A DNA stretch of 64,000 nt from Buttiauxella sp. B2 (GCF_006376615.1 NZ_VEXQ01000012.1:1-64000), one strand, 5' to 3'; shown: positions 47,128-59,666, counted from the first letter of the stretch. The notes: generated by a model from the sequence alone, not told the origin. Program-made: numbers and translations.

Positions 47128-47641
47128 AAAATTACCTGAAGCAATTACGCTTACGTTAATGGTTGCTTTTAAACAGATGACTGAGGCGTCAAGCTCAGTG
47201 GTTCTGGTATTAATGGGGCGTTAAATTATATATTTTCTACAATAATCCAGGTTAGCAATGTCCAAAAATAAAACTTTTAAAATATCTAATTTCAAAAAAA
47301 ATCAAGTAACACTTAATCAACATTTGAATGTGGCGTAAAATAATTAACGCACTTCTATTTATTTATAAGCATAATTGATAACAAAATAAATACACCGTGA
47401 TAATAAAACCATTATGATTTTGAAGTGGAAATGTATTTGTCTTACGGGCATTAAAATACAGAATTAAATCTATCATATCAGAAGTATTTATTTCTATGTA
47501 GTCGTGTACCGAACTAAGATTTAAGAATTTTTCAAAATTGCATTCAACGCGCATCCAGGATAGATATTTTCTATCACCAGAAACGCGTTGTTGGTCGAAA
47601 AGTTCACTTCTGCAATTGAAGCCTTTTTATGTTCCGGGTAA
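47128..47641. other. AT-rich spacer between rstA and the EIIC-EAL gene
   Basis: 514 bases of clearly AT-rich DNA containing runs such as AAAAAAAATC and many TATA-like steps, unlike surrounding core genes. It probably carries the promoter of the EIIC-EAL gene and could attract H-NS, which is inference. Next to rstA a minus-strand frame (47521-47652, GTG start overlapping the rstA end, 43 codons) might encode a small protein. No family was recognised. Confidence 0.5.
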
Positions 47642-48370
47642 CTAAGCTTCACTTTCCCAGGCGTGAGGAGCGAATAGATAGCCTTTGTTGCGTACTGTTT
47701 TGATACGGAACGGCTCTGTTGCACTGTCGTAGAGTTTTTTTCTCAGGCGCGAAATAGCAACGTCGACGCTGCGATCCAGGCCGTCGTAGGTCACTCCGCG
47801 CAGGTTTTTCAGCAATACATCTCTGTCCATGATTTGCCCTGCGTGAGTCGCCAGTTCCCATAGCAAATCGAAATCAGCGGTGGAAAGAGTGATGTTCTCA
47901 GCACCAAGCGTAACCTGGCGGTTTACCGGATCGATGCACAACGTGCCAAAACGCATTGCTTTGTGTGGTTTAAGCATGCTGGGGCTACTTTCAACAGTAT
48001 GTTGTGCAGAAACCCGTTGGCGCAGGTGAAGACGTAAACGGGCCAGCAGAACGGCGGGTGGGGTAGTTTTGAGAATATAATCGTTAGCGCCCATCTCTAG
48101 CGACAAGATATGGTTCATATCGCTGTCCAGGGAGGTGAGTAGAACAATCGGGCCGTCCCATTGCGGACGCAGGTCGCGGCACAACGTCATACCGTCTTTA
48201 CCGGGCAGCATCACATCCAGCAACACAAGGTCAGGGCACTCCTGCGCAATGGTGGCTTCAGCATGATCTCCACGACTTTCGACAATCACATCAATGTCAT
48301 GTTTGCCTAAGTAAGCGGCAATCAACGATCCTACTTCCGGATCGTCTTCTACATATACGATTTTATTCAT
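47642..48370 (-). CDS. rstA: Response regulator RstA
   Basis: OmpR/PhoB-type response regulator of 242 residues. The receiver domain (about 1-120) has the acidic pair VEDDPEVG, phospho-acceptor Asp in LVLLDVMLPGKDG, Thr in VLLTSLDSD and Lys in YILKTTPP. The winged-helix domain ends VDVAISRLRKKL and TVRNKGYLFAPHAWE, almost as in E. coli RstA. The ATG at 48370 gives the E. coli start. E. coli RstA activates asr at low pH; a matching box is found at 6102-6115. Confidence 0.96.
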   Translation of the reverse strand: MNKIVYVEDDPEVGSLIAAYLGKHDIDVIVESRGDHAEATIAQECPDLVLLDVMLPGKDGMTLCRDLRPQWDGPIVLLTSLDSDMNHILSLEMGANDYILKTTPPAVLLARLRLHLRQRVSAQHTVESSPSMLKPHKAMRFGTLCIDPVNRQVTLGAENITLSTADFDLLWELATHAGQIMDRDVLLKNLRGVTYDGLDRSVDVAISRLRKKLYDSATEPFRIKTVRNKGYLFAPHAWESEA

Positions 48371-48445
48371 AGCCCAGCACATCGGATCAAAAAGAAAACA
48401 TACACTGCTAAAGGTTTTTACGCCATAAATCACGGGTAAACAGAA

Positions 48446-49171
48446 CTATCGAAGCGGGCGACCACCATCGACAGAATGCGTTCGGCCAGTGACATATTGG
48501 CTACTTAGCAGATACTCGACCAGCGCAATAATCTCTTGTTCGCCTGGCACTATTTTCATCAAAGATTTGTTTAACGCCTGCTTACGGTATTCCGCATCGT
48601 CATTCTCATTGAACATAATCATGGCCGGCGCAATAGAATTTACTTTGACTTCGGGTGCCAGTTTGCGGGCAAACGAACGGGTCAAATTATCCAGCGCGGC
48701 TTTACTGGCAGCATAGGCGACATGCTTATCGCTTCCGCGCTCAACGACATAATCCGTGAAATGAATAATATCGGCACTGGCATGTCCATGGCCACGCAGC
48801 AGAGGCTCCAGATAATGATTGAGCAGGTAAGGAGTATTGACGTGAATTTGAAGCATTGCCGCCAGGATATCAGCCGGAGACGAGTGAGGGGACTCAGCAA
48901 GCCAGGCGCTGGCATTATGCAAAATGGCGCGCAGGCCGTCGCAATGCTGCTTCACAGCATCGGCGAATTGCTCAATGCCCTGATTGGTTGAAAAGTCCCC
49001 TAACAGGCAAACGGCACCCGCCTGCTCCAGCTCATCTACCACCGGATAACGCGTACGGTAACTAATAATGACCGGATGCTGTTGAGCCAGAAAATGTCGA
49101 GCTAACGCCAGGCCAATTCGTTTACCGGCACCGGTAATCAAAATGGGACGTGAAGTTGAAACTTTCCCCAT
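48446..49171 (-). CDS. folM: Dihydromonapterin reductase FolM
   Basis: Short-chain dehydrogenase of 241 residues (E. coli FolM 240), reducing dihydromonapterin, and weakly dihydrofolate, with NADPH. The nucleotide motif TGAGKRIGLALA is at residues 12-23 and the active site is YAASKAALDN, with FTDYVVERGSDKH before it. The start at 49171 (MGKVSTSRPILI) was chosen from family length with AAGGAG upstream. It follows ydgI by 17 bases. E. coli has ydgC between folM and rstA; here only 75 bases remain, with no such gene. Confidence 0.93.
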   Translation of the reverse strand: MGKVSTSRPILITGAGKRIGLALARHFLAQQHPVIISYRTRYPVVDELEQAGAVCLLGDFSTNQGIEQFADAVKQHCDGLRAILHNASAWLAESPHSSPADILAAMLQIHVNTPYLLNHYLEPLLRGHGHASADIIHFTDYVVERGSDKHVAYAASKAALDNLTRSFARKLAPEVKVNSIAPAMIMFNENDDAEYRKQALNKSLMKIVPGEQEIIALVEYLLSSQYVTGRTHSVDGGRPLR

Positions 49172-49188
49172 CAATGGCTCCTTGTGAT

Positions 49189-50571
49189 TTATTTCACCAA
49201 TACCCATGTTGCAGGAAATGCGGCCGCCAGCACCAGTAAAATCACCGTCTTTTCCTTAAGGTTCAGGCTGATGTCATGCGTATGAGTACTGCGTGTATAC
49301 ATAAAGACTAATAAACCCGGCGCATACAGTACCACTGAAAGCAGTAAATGCATGGGACCTGACGCATAAAGCAACCATAGGCCATAAATGCATGCGCCAA
49401 GACCAATCGCCTTGTGGAGCGGACGTGTGGAGACCTTCAGCAAAAAGGCACCGACGAGGAAGTAGGGAACCAGAATCATTTCTGATGCAATCGTCAGCAA
49501 CGTGTTGTAGTCCGAACCGGTTAACCAAATGAGCACCAGGCAAATTTGTACGCTGATATTGGTGAGCCACAGCGAAGCCGACGGTGCATTATTTTTGTTT
49601 TGGCGGGCAAAAACTTTCGGAAATGCTTTATGTGTGGCCGCAAGGAATGGCACTTCGGCAGCCATAATCGTCCAGCTCAAATACGCGCCACTTACTGAAA
49701 CAATCAGGCCGGCTGCGATAATCACTTCACCCCATGGCCCCATCATTTCTACCATCAAACCTGCCATCGACGGGTTACGCATTTCAGCCAATTCCGGACG
49801 AGCAAGAACACCAAGAGACAGCAATGTAACCAGCAGATAAACGCCAAGGGCTGCAATAACGGCAAGCAGCGTGGCGCGCCCGACATCATTTTTATTGCGC
49901 GCACGGGCAGACACCACAACCGCACCTTCAACACCAATAAATACCCACAGGGTAATCAGCATGGTGTTTTTTACCTGTTCCCAAACCGGAACACCAAGTG
50001 CAATCCCGCTGAAATCGAGAGTAAAAGTGGAAAGTTTGAAGGCTATCGCCGCCAGCACCACAAACAGACCCAAAGGTAGCAGCTTAGCTAAGGTGGCAAC
50101 CAAATTGATACTGGCTGCGGTCTGCACACCGCGTAACACAAGGAAGTGCACCATCCACAGCAGCACGGAAGCACCGATGATTGATTGCCACGTATTACCG
50201 TCGCCAAACAGACGCAGTTCTGGTGTATCGGTGAAGAAACTCAAAGCCGAGAAAACGATAACCAGATACGAGACGTTAGCTATTACCGCGCAAAGCCAGT
50301 AACCCCAGGCCGAAAAGAAGCCGATGAGTTCGCCAAAACCTTCACGTGCATAGGTAAAAATTCCGCCATCTAAATCGGGACGCAAACGGGTCAACACCAA
50401 CATAGCCAGAGCCAGCAATAAAATACCCGCCCCTGTAATGGCCCAACCGATCAGTAATGCTGCGGGGCTCGCCACACTCGCCATGTTTTGCGGCAGGCTA
50501 AATACACCCGCACCAAGCATAGAGCTCAAAACCAATGCAGTTAATGCGGCGAGGCCAAGCTTCTTTTCCAT
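49189..50571 (-). CDS. ydgI: Basic amino acid/polyamine antiporter-like protein YdgI (ArcD family)
   Basis: APC-superfamily inner-membrane transporter of 460 residues, same as E. coli YdgI, with about twelve helices. The N-terminal glycine motif is MLGAGVFSLPQNMA, followed by the helix-1/2 pattern of arginine/ornithine antiporters. The substrate is not known but is likely a cationic amino acid. It is the first gene of a run with folM, and downstream of ydgH. Confidence 0.92.
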   Translation of the reverse strand: MEKKLGLAALTALVLSSMLGAGVFSLPQNMASVASPAALLIGWAITGAGILLLALAMLVLTRLRPDLDGGIFTYAREGFGELIGFFSAWGYWLCAVIANVSYLVIVFSALSFFTDTPELRLFGDGNTWQSIIGASVLLWMVHFLVLRGVQTAASINLVATLAKLLPLGLFVVLAAIAFKLSTFTLDFSGIALGVPVWEQVKNTMLITLWVFIGVEGAVVVSARARNKNDVGRATLLAVIAALGVYLLVTLLSLGVLARPELAEMRNPSMAGLMVEMMGPWGEVIIAAGLIVSVSGAYLSWTIMAAEVPFLAATHKAFPKVFARQNKNNAPSASLWLTNISVQICLVLIWLTGSDYNTLLTIASEMILVPYFLVGAFLLKVSTRPLHKAIGLGACIYGLWLLYASGPMHLLLSVVLYAPGLLVFMYTRSTHTHDISLNLKEKTVILLVLAAAFPATWVLVK

Positions 50572-50716
50572 AGCAGTCCCATAAAATTCAATTAAGGCCC
50601 AGCATAATTATCATGTTTTTCTGCATAAAAATGGTGGGTAACACTAAGGCGCGGAATTTTACGGAGTGTTAGAGCTGCTTGCAATGACATGAGCCATAAA
50701 ATGCTCGGAGTGATAA

Positions 50717-50743
50717 AAAAAGGGTAGCTAAGCTACCCTTTTT
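50717..50743 (-). terminator. Rho-independent terminator downstream of ydgH
   Basis: AAAAAGGGTAGCT/AGCTACCCTTTTT forms a long symmetric stem with A and T tracts on both sides, 22 bases after the ydgH stop (50766); it could work in both directions. Confidence 0.85.
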
Positions 50744-50765
50744 AAGCGCTATGACGGACTAGAAC

Positions 50766-51710
50766 TTATTTATACAGGTCGGCGCTGACTGTCAGGTTGC
50801 CACCACGTTCTTCCCATTGACGGGTAATGTGGTAGTACTTCGCACCTTTCTTAGCGGCGCGTTTAGCAACCTGGTATGACACCTCAGTGCTGCTGCTGTA
50901 GTGACCGGTGAACTTCACGCTGTCAAATGGAACCATTTGTGCAGCAGTGACTTTGTTCACTTCCTGAATCTTAGTGCCATCCGGAAGCGTTACGGTATAA
51001 CGGCCACCTTGAGTGGTTTGCGTTTCAAAGAAACGGCCCACATCAGAACTCGGGGCACTGGAGCTTGCAACGCCTGGGATTTCAACCGCTGCTGCGGCCG
51101 CGCCACCAGCGGCCAGAGCCGCTTTACCTGCATCGGAGTCAGCCGGAATCACATCTGCGCTTTGCAGAACGCGCTTCTTGGCATCCTTTTTATAGACGAA
51201 GGCGGTAATACGCTGATTGCCACCTGAGTTTGCGTCAACCTGGCGCACAATAAAGAACGAATCGGCACCTTTTTGTTTAGCGGCGCGAGTAATTGCATCG
51301 TTAACTTCAGGCTGACTGCGATAAAAGCCCTGGATTGTCACGGTATCGAACGGTTCAAGAGCATATGCTTGATCTTTCGGTAACTCAGTTACGCCGTTGA
51401 TCACGCGATTAGAAGTCTTCTCAGCTTTTGGTGCATCGGCATGATAAACATCAGCGACTACGCGCCAGTTACCGCTGCCGCTGGCATCGTTTGTATCCAA
51501 AACGTAAAAAGAGGCAGCGCCCATTTTATCCGCACGACGTGAAACGGCATCGACAGCATCACCAATCGCATTAAAACGGCCAGTGATTGTAATGCGTTCG
51601 AACGGTTTAAGAGCAGCAGCTTGATCTGGAGTCAGTTCCGTTGCTGCCTGAGCGGACAGCGTAGTAAGGGAAATCAGTGCTGACGCCAGAAGGGTGTTCT
51701 TGAGCTTCAT
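50766..51710 (-). CDS. ydgH: Periplasmic triple-DUF1471 protein YdgH
   Basis: Exported protein of 314 residues, identical in length to E. coli YdgH. The signal peptide MKLKNTLLASALISLTTLSAQA is clear. Three repeats of the YdgH/BhsA/McbA (DUF1471) fold are visible, each with a pattern like F-(D/E)-(T/S/R)-(V/I)-x-(I/F)-x-G-x-(F/Y) followed by A-x(2)-K-G-A-x-(S/Y)-(F/Y). DUF1471 proteins are linked to envelope stress and biofilm; the YdgH role in the envelope is still poorly defined. The start at 51710 is set by the signal peptide. Confidence 0.93.
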   Translation of the reverse strand: MKLKNTLLASALISLTTLSAQAATELTPDQAAALKPFERITITGRFNAIGDAVDAVSRRADKMGAASFYVLDTNDASGSGNWRVVADVYHADAPKAEKTSNRVINGVTELPKDQAYALEPFDTVTIQGFYRSQPEVNDAITRAAKQKGADSFFIVRQVDANSGGNQRITAFVYKKDAKKRVLQSADVIPADSDAGKAALAAGGAAAAAVEIPGVASSSAPSSDVGRFFETQTTQGGRYTVTLPDGTKIQEVNKVTAAQMVPFDSVKFTGHYSSSTEVSYQVAKRAAKKGAKYYHITRQWEERGGNLTVSADLYK

Positions 51711-53761
<2,051 letters not shown>

Positions 53762-53768
53762 GGGGTAA

Positions 53769-55160
<1,392 letters not shown>

Positions 55161-55186
55161 TTTTTAAAGAGTAAGAGATGCTTCTC

Positions 55187-55213
55187 AAAACCGCCTTTCG
55201 GGGCGGTTTTTTT
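55187..55213 (+). terminator. Rho-independent terminator of pntAB
   Basis: AAAACCGCC-TTTCGG-GGCGGTTTTTTT lies 27 bases after the pntB stop, with a stem of eight or nine pairs and a T tract. Confidence 0.9.
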
Positions 55214-55304
55214 ATACCCAAGTATCACGACTATAAATGCAAAAATACGTTTAACTATATGAATACTTTCAATAATAATGTAAGAAAGGAAGGGCGCGCC
55301 CAAC

Positions 55305-55343
55305 AAAAAGCCCGTTCATACACCATGAACGGGCTTTTCTTTT
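55305..55343 (-). terminator. Bidirectional terminator downstream of uspE
   Basis: AAAAGCCCGTTCAT/ATGAACGGGCTTTT is a long perfect stem with A and T tracts on both sides. It lies 26 bases after the uspE stop (55369) and would also insulate pntB. Confidence 0.88.
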
Positions 55344-55368
55344 GATGTAACTTTACTGCAGCTATCGG

Positions 55369-56319
55369 CTAATCGTCTTCGTCGTCATCCATCTCGACCG
55401 GTGTCTGGTAATCATCAGGTTTGATGACCAGCAAATCACAGCGCAAATGGTCAATAACTTGTTCAGCCGTATTACCGAGGAACGCCGCGGATAGACCCGT
55501 GCGTCCTACTGTACCTAGCACCACGATACCGGCCTGCAAGTGCTCGGCCAAATCGGGGATCACTTCTTCAGGCAACCCTTTCTCGACATGCGTCATCTTC
55601 TCATCGATACCAAATTTCTGACGCAATGCTTTCATCGCAACTAAATGCTGGCCACGAATAGCATCGTTATAAACGCTCGGGTCAAAATCAGGGAGCTCGA
55701 TGGCGATATTAATTGGGGTAATAGGGTAGGCACCGACGAGATGGACTTCGGTGTGGTTGACATCATCAGCCAGGCGAATCGTCTCTTTAACCAGTTTTTC
55801 ATTTAGTGCGTTGTGGTACTGTTCTTCACTAGCCAGGTTTACCGCCACTAACGCTCGGCCCCCTTCAGGCCATTGTTTTTCATTGACCATCCACACCGGG
55901 CTTGGACACTTACGCAGAAGATGCCAGTCGGTTGGAGTAAAAATGACCGCTTCCAGTTTATCGTGCTGGTGCGTCATTTTGAGCACCAGGTCATGACCAC
56001 CGCTGATAACTTCCTGGATAATCGCCTCAAAGGGACGATTATGCCAAACCACTTTAATTTCAATCGGTATGCCCGAATCGATGTAGTTCTGGGCTTGTTC
56101 TTTAATCCAGGCCGCACGTTGGCTAATCACGCCTTTGCGCATAGCTGTGCGTTCGTCTGGCGACAGAAGGGTGGTCATTTCGTAGGAAAAATCATAGATA
56201 GGCAGAAACGCTTTGATCCTGCCACCAATCCGTTGATGCAAATAAACAGCACGCCGCAGGGCGGGTTGATCGTCCTGATTGGGATCTATTGCGACTAGCA
56301 TGTTTTGATACTTTGCCAT
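55369..56319 (-). CDS. uspE: Tandem universal stress protein UspE
   Basis: 316 residues with two universal stress protein domains (about 1-150 and 160-305), identical in length to E. coli UspE (YdaA). The second domain ends with the nucleotide-type motif [26 protein letters not shown]. The protein influences oxidative stress resistance, motility and adhesion in E. coli. An acidic tail of Asp/Glu residues closes it. It stands upstream-to-downstream beside fnr as in E. coli. Confidence 0.94.
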   Translation of the reverse strand: MAKYQNMLVAIDPNQDDQPALRRAVYLHQRIGGRIKAFLPIYDFSYEMTTLLSPDERTAMRKGVISQRAAWIKEQAQNYIDSGIPIEIKVVWHNRPFEAIIQEVISGGHDLVLKMTHQHDKLEAVIFTPTDWHLLRKCPSPVWMVNEKQWPEGGRALVAVNLASEEQYHNALNEKLVKETIRLADDVNHTEVHLVGAYPITPINIAIELPDFDPSVYNDAIRGQHLVAMKALRQKFGIDEKMTHVEKGLPEEVIPDLAEHLQAGIVVLGTVGRTGLSAAFLGNTAEQVIDHLRCDLLVIKPDDYQTPVEMDDDEDD

Positions 56320-56516
56320 ACAGGTCTCCTTAAAACTGCTTAACCACAGTCTGTTAAGTAAGATTAACCCATATGTGTTGAATGAAACAGGTGATAAGCC
56401 TTTGCCGGATCAATAAATCAGGAAAATTTAGCGGTCCGGCACTATACCTGTCAGCTTTCAAGTCGCAAGGGTGTTGGCTGCAACTCGAATGCTAACGGGT
56501 ATAGAAGGAAGGGGAA

Positions 56517-57269
56517 TCAGGCAACGCTACGCGATTGGCCCGCGAGTTGGGAAAGAATATCGATATTTTCGATAGTAATGTACTTCCCTTTCACCGCCAG
56601 CATGCCACTTTTCTGGAAACGACCAAGCAGACGACTGATAGTTTCAACCGTCAAACCCAGATAGTTACCGATATCCCCACGAGTCATGGTCAGACGGAAT
56701 TCCCGAGGGGAGAAACCGCGCTGCGCAAAGCGGCGTGAAAGATTATAGATAAATGCGGCCAGACGCTCTTCTGCATTCTTTTTGGACAGCAGCAGAATCA
56801 TATCCTGATCGCCCTTAATTTCGCCGCTCATCAAACGCATCATCTGCTGGCGCAGATTCGGCATTTTACCGGACAAATCGTCAAGGGTTTCAAATGGGAT
56901 TTCGCAGACCATCGAGGTTTCCAACGCTTGTGCGAAACTCGGGTGCATACCCGTTCCGATAGCGTCAAAGCCCACTAAATCACCTGCCAAATGGAAACCG
57001 GTAATTTGCTCATCACCTTGTTCAGTGATGGTGTAGCTCTTGATGGTCCCTGAACGAATTGCGTACAGCGACTTCAGCTCATCACCAGCCTTAAACAGGG
57101 TTTGTCCTTTCTGTATAGGCTTCTTACGCTCAATAATATTATCAAGCTGATCAAGCTCATGTTCATTGAGCGTGAAAGGGATGCATAATTGGCTGATGCT
57201 GCAATCCTGGCAATGGATAGCACAACCGCCAGACTGAATGCGTCGAATAATTCGCTTTTCAGGGATCAT
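56517..57269 (-). CDS. fnr: Oxygen-sensing global regulator FNR
   Basis: CRP/FNR-family regulator of 250 residues, identical in length to E. coli FNR. The oxygen-labile [4Fe-4S] cluster cysteines are Cys20, Cys23 and Cys29 in [14 protein letters not shown] plus the one in SMVCEIPF. The recognition helix is [12 protein letters not shown] with the E--SR contact residues. The start [10 protein letters not shown] matches E. coli; upstream in-frame starts are not supported. An FNR site 20 bases before the ATG predicts autorepression. Confidence 0.97.
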   Translation of the reverse strand: MIPEKRIIRRIQSGGCAIHCQDCSISQLCIPFTLNEHELDQLDNIIERKKPIQKGQTLFKAGDELKSLYAIRSGTIKSYTITEQGDEQITGFHLAGDLVGFDAIGTGMHPSFAQALETSMVCEIPFETLDDLSGKMPNLRQQMMRLMSGEIKGDQDMILLLSKKNAEERLAAFIYNLSRRFAQRGFSPREFRLTMTRGDIGNYLGLTVETISRLLGRFQKSGMLAVKGKYITIENIDILSQLAGQSRSVA

Positions 57270-57288
57270 AGATATGCTCGGGCCGTTA

Positions 57289-57302
57289 TTGATATTGGTC
57301 AA
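57289..57302. promoter_or_regulatory. FNR autoregulatory site
   Basis: TTGAT-ATTG-GTCAA matches nine of ten defined positions of the FNR consensus. Read on the minus strand it is TTGACCAATATCAA, very near the site described in the E. coli fnr leader, where FNR represses its own gene. Confidence 0.75.
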
Positions 57303-57466
57303 TTTTAACATCTTTTTCCTGAGCACGTAAGTATGATGGAAGCGCATTCAGAATATAACAGCCAATAAAATAGGGGTTATAGACCTATCCTATTGAAAAT
57401 AATGGGTCTGTATACTAAACCCCATTATTCCTGGATGAATAAAGCACAAAACTCTGCACTCATCGG

Positions 57467-57982
57467 CTACAAGAGCAAATATCCCTCATGGCGCAGTAAC
57501 CATTCTTTCCGGCCCACGCCACCCGCATAACCTGTCATGGTGCCATTGCGACCAATCACGCGATGACACGGAACCACCACGCTTACCGGGTTTGAACCGT
57601 TTGCTGCACCCACTGCGCGAGCAGCACCCGGTCTGCCAAGCTGTTCTGCGAGTTGCCCATAATGCATTATCTGGCCACACGCAATTGAACGCAGTGCTTG
57701 CCACACTTCGCGCTGGAATGCGGTTCCCGCCGTGGCAGTTGGGAGTGTTTCGATTACGGCTAAATCGCCATCGAAATAGTCGCGTAGCTTATTGCTCAGC
57801 CCATCAGGATTGGCACAAGCTACTCGCTGATAGCCGCTGACACCATAATGAAGACCCAATAATTGCACCATTCTGTCGCTATGTTCTTCCCATTCCACTG
57901 CACGCAAATGGTATTGCTCGTCGCAAATTATCCATAACGGCCCTAACGGTGTAACGATTTTGTCTTCCAGCAGTGTCAGCAT
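57467..57982 (-). CDS. ogt: O6-alkylguanine-DNA alkyltransferase Ogt
   Basis: Constitutive DNA repair protein of 171 residues (E. coli Ogt 171) that takes O6-alkyl groups irreversibly onto an active-site cysteine. The signature [13 protein letters not shown] holds that cysteine; the DNA-binding helix is near [15 protein letters not shown]. The ATG is at 57982 with TGGAGCG upstream. It lies 12 bases downstream of the end of a broken small frame and next to fnr as in E. coli. Confidence 0.95.
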   Translation of the reverse strand: MLTLLEDKIVTPLGPLWIICDEQYHLRAVEWEEHSDRMVQLLGLHYGVSGYQRVACANPDGLSNKLRDYFDGDLAVIETLPTATAGTAFQREVWQALRSIACGQIMHYGQLAEQLGRPGAARAVGAANGSNPVSVVVPCHRVIGRNGTMTGYAGGVGRKEWLLRHEGYLLL

Positions 57983-57994
57983 TGTTCGCTCCAG

Positions 57995-58169
57995 TTAATT
58001 GAGGTGCGGGTAAACTCCCGGCCCAATAGGCAAGCCCACAAGATACCACGCCACCAGTAGTAGCAACCAGACACCCAAAAAGGTTTGTGGCAGTTACGCA
58101 AAGTGGCAGCATTCGCGGAGCCAGTCGGGCGTTGAATCTTTCCCAATCCCGCGCCAGCCATTGAGCCAT
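57995..58169 (-). pseudogene. Small membrane protein gene upstream of ogt, apparently frameshifted
   Basis: A minus-strand frame starting at 58169 (MAQWLARDWERFNARLAPR) reads well for about 25 residues. A different frame then gives a convincing membrane helix (FLGVWLLLLVAWYLVG) and ends YPHLN at a stop at 57995-57997, twelve bases before ogt. The total, 175 bases, is one base too long. Removing one base in the five-A run at 58077-58081 (five T on the minus strand) joins the frames into a 57-residue protein. This may be mutation, sequencing error or frameshifting. Family not recognised. Confidence 0.5.
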
Positions 58170-58218
58170 GGCAATACGGTGGCTATAGTGACGTTTAAAT
58201 TAGTCTGGAGGATTGCTC

Positions 58219-58782
58219 ATGAACCTTGACGAAAAATCGCTGTTTCTCGATGCCATGGAGGATGTGAAACCGCTGAAAAACTGTAATAGCAGACAGTGGC
58301 TGAAACCGGCGAAAGATAAGGTGGTGCAAAAACCCGATACCGAGCAGCTTGATAACTTCCTGACCACCGATTTTCTGGAAATTATTCCGCTCACCACCGC
58401 CCTGGAATTTAAGCGAGAAGGGCTGCAAATTGGTGTGCTTGATAAACTTCGGCAGGGGAAATACAAACAGGAAGCAAGCCTTAACTTGATTCATCAGCCC
58501 GTCGAAAAATGCCGCCAGATGTTATTTACTTATATTCAGCAAGCTAAGAAAGAAGGGCTGCGTAATTTGCTGATCGTTCATGGTAAAGGGCGCAAAGATA
58601 AATCCCATGCCAATATCGTGCGCAGTTATCTTGCCCGTTGGCTGGCAGAATTTGAAGAAGTGCAGGCGTTTTGCGGTGCGATGCCACATCACGGTGGCAG
58701 CGGGGCGTGTTATGTGGCGCTCAAAAAATCTGACCAGGCAAAAGCCGAAAACTGGGAACGCCACGCCAAACACAGTCGCTAA
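58219..58782 (+). CDS. smrA: Smr-domain DNA endonuclease SmrA (YdaL)
   Basis: 187 residues, same as E. coli SmrA (YdaL). The C-terminal Smr domain (about 85-175) carries LLIVHGKGRKDKSHANIVRSYL and the GGSGACYVALK end. E. coli SmrA is a nicking endonuclease in vitro. The ATG at 58219 has GGAGG seven bases upstream. In E. coli the abg genes separate ogt and smrA; here they are adjacent and divergent. Confidence 0.93.
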   Translation: MNLDEKSLFLDAMEDVKPLKNCNSRQWLKPAKDKVVQKPDTEQLDNFLTTDFLEIIPLTTALEFKREGLQIGVLDKLRQGKYKQEASLNLIHQPVEKCRQMLFTYIQQAKKEGLRNLLIVHGKGRKDKSHANIVRSYLARWLAEFEEVQAFCGAMPHHGGSGACYVALKKSDQAKAENWERHAKHSR

Positions 58783-58784
58783 CG

Positions 58785-59591
58785 TTATTTCAGTAACAAC
58801 GACAATTCTTCAGCCGCTTCCTGAAGTTTTGGTAGCACACGGGTGAGCAACTCTTGCGCGGAAACTTGTCCGGCGTGAACGCCAACGTTGAGCGCGGCAA
58901 CCACCGCACCGTCGGGATTAACCAACGGAACGGCAATTGAACGCAGCCCCATTTCCAGCTCCTGATCGTTAAGTGCGTAACCTTGCTGGCGTATACGTTT
59001 TAACTCTTCACGCAGTTTACTCACCGAATCCACCGTTTGTGGTGTATAGCGAATCATCGTGATGCGCCCAAGGAAATCGTTGAGTTGTTCTTCCGGTAAA
59101 TAGCTCAATAACACACGGCCCATCGACGTTGACCACGCGGGCAGACGGCTGCCAATATCTAAATCAATTGTCATGATGCGTGAGCTGGAAGCGCGGGCGA
59201 TATACAAAATATCGTCACCATCGAGTGTTGCAATCGAGCAGGATTCGTTAAGCATTTCGCTCAAATGCCGGAGCACCGGCTGCGTAGATTTCGCCAGCGG
59301 CGTTGAGGCCAGATATGCATGCCCCAGCGACAAAATTCGCGGGCGCAGTTGGTAATATTTGCCGTCTTCGGCATAGACAAAACCGAGCTTGCCCAGCGTA
59401 TACAAACAGCGGCGCACCGCAGCACGCGGGATACCCGTTTTCTGGCTGATTTGTGAAATCGACAGTTGCCGGCGTTGAGGCGTAAAAGCCTGAATCACTT
59501 CAAGCCCCCGAGCCAATGAAGCCATAAAATTCGGATCACCTTTAAACGGGTCGACTTCTCCCGTCGTTACTTCATCACGTTGAATTTCCAT
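58785..59591 (-). CDS. pcaR: IclR-family regulator of the pca operon (PcaR/PcaU type)
   Basis: 268-residue IclR-family regulator. The N-terminal winged helix (about 22-85) contains SLARGLEVIQAF and SISQISQKTGIPRAAVRRCLYTL; the effector-binding domain follows with MGRVLLSYLPEEQ and LRSIAVPLVNPDGAVVAALNV. The position, divergent from pcaIJFBD, and operators identical to the PcaR box support a regulator responding to beta-ketoadipate or protocatechuate. The name is by family and context; PcaU and PobR are alternatives. The start at 59591 gives family length; AGGAG is upstream. Confidence 0.85.
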   Translation of the reverse strand: MEIQRDEVTTGEVDPFKGDPNFMASLARGLEVIQAFTPQRRQLSISQISQKTGIPRAAVRRCLYTLGKLGFVYAEDGKYYQLRPRILSLGHAYLASTPLAKSTQPVLRHLSEMLNESCSIATLDGDDILYIARASSSRIMTIDLDIGSRLPAWSTSMGRVLLSYLPEEQLNDFLGRITMIRYTPQTVDSVSKLREELKRIRQQGYALNDQELEMGLRSIAVPLVNPDGAVVAALNVGVHAGQVSAQELLTRVLPKLQEAAEELSLLLK

Positions 59592-59647
59592 TCTGTTCTC
59601 CTGAAATTTTCGCCGTCGATCACACTTGCGAAACAAAGATACATGAT

Positions 59648-59662
59648 GTTCGATAATCGCAC
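59648..59662. promoter_or_regulatory. PcaR box 1
   Basis: GTTCGATAATCGCAC is identical to the 15-base sequence reported as the PcaR target in Pseudomonas putida pca promoters. It lies in the divergent regulator-pcaI spacer. Confidence 0.8.
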
Positions 59663-59666
59663 CATA

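Noticed and set aside
47363-47554. 63-codon minus-strand frame in the AT-rich spacer
   Set aside because: Composition looks like random AT-rich DNA and no start signal is seen; kept only as part of the spacer description.
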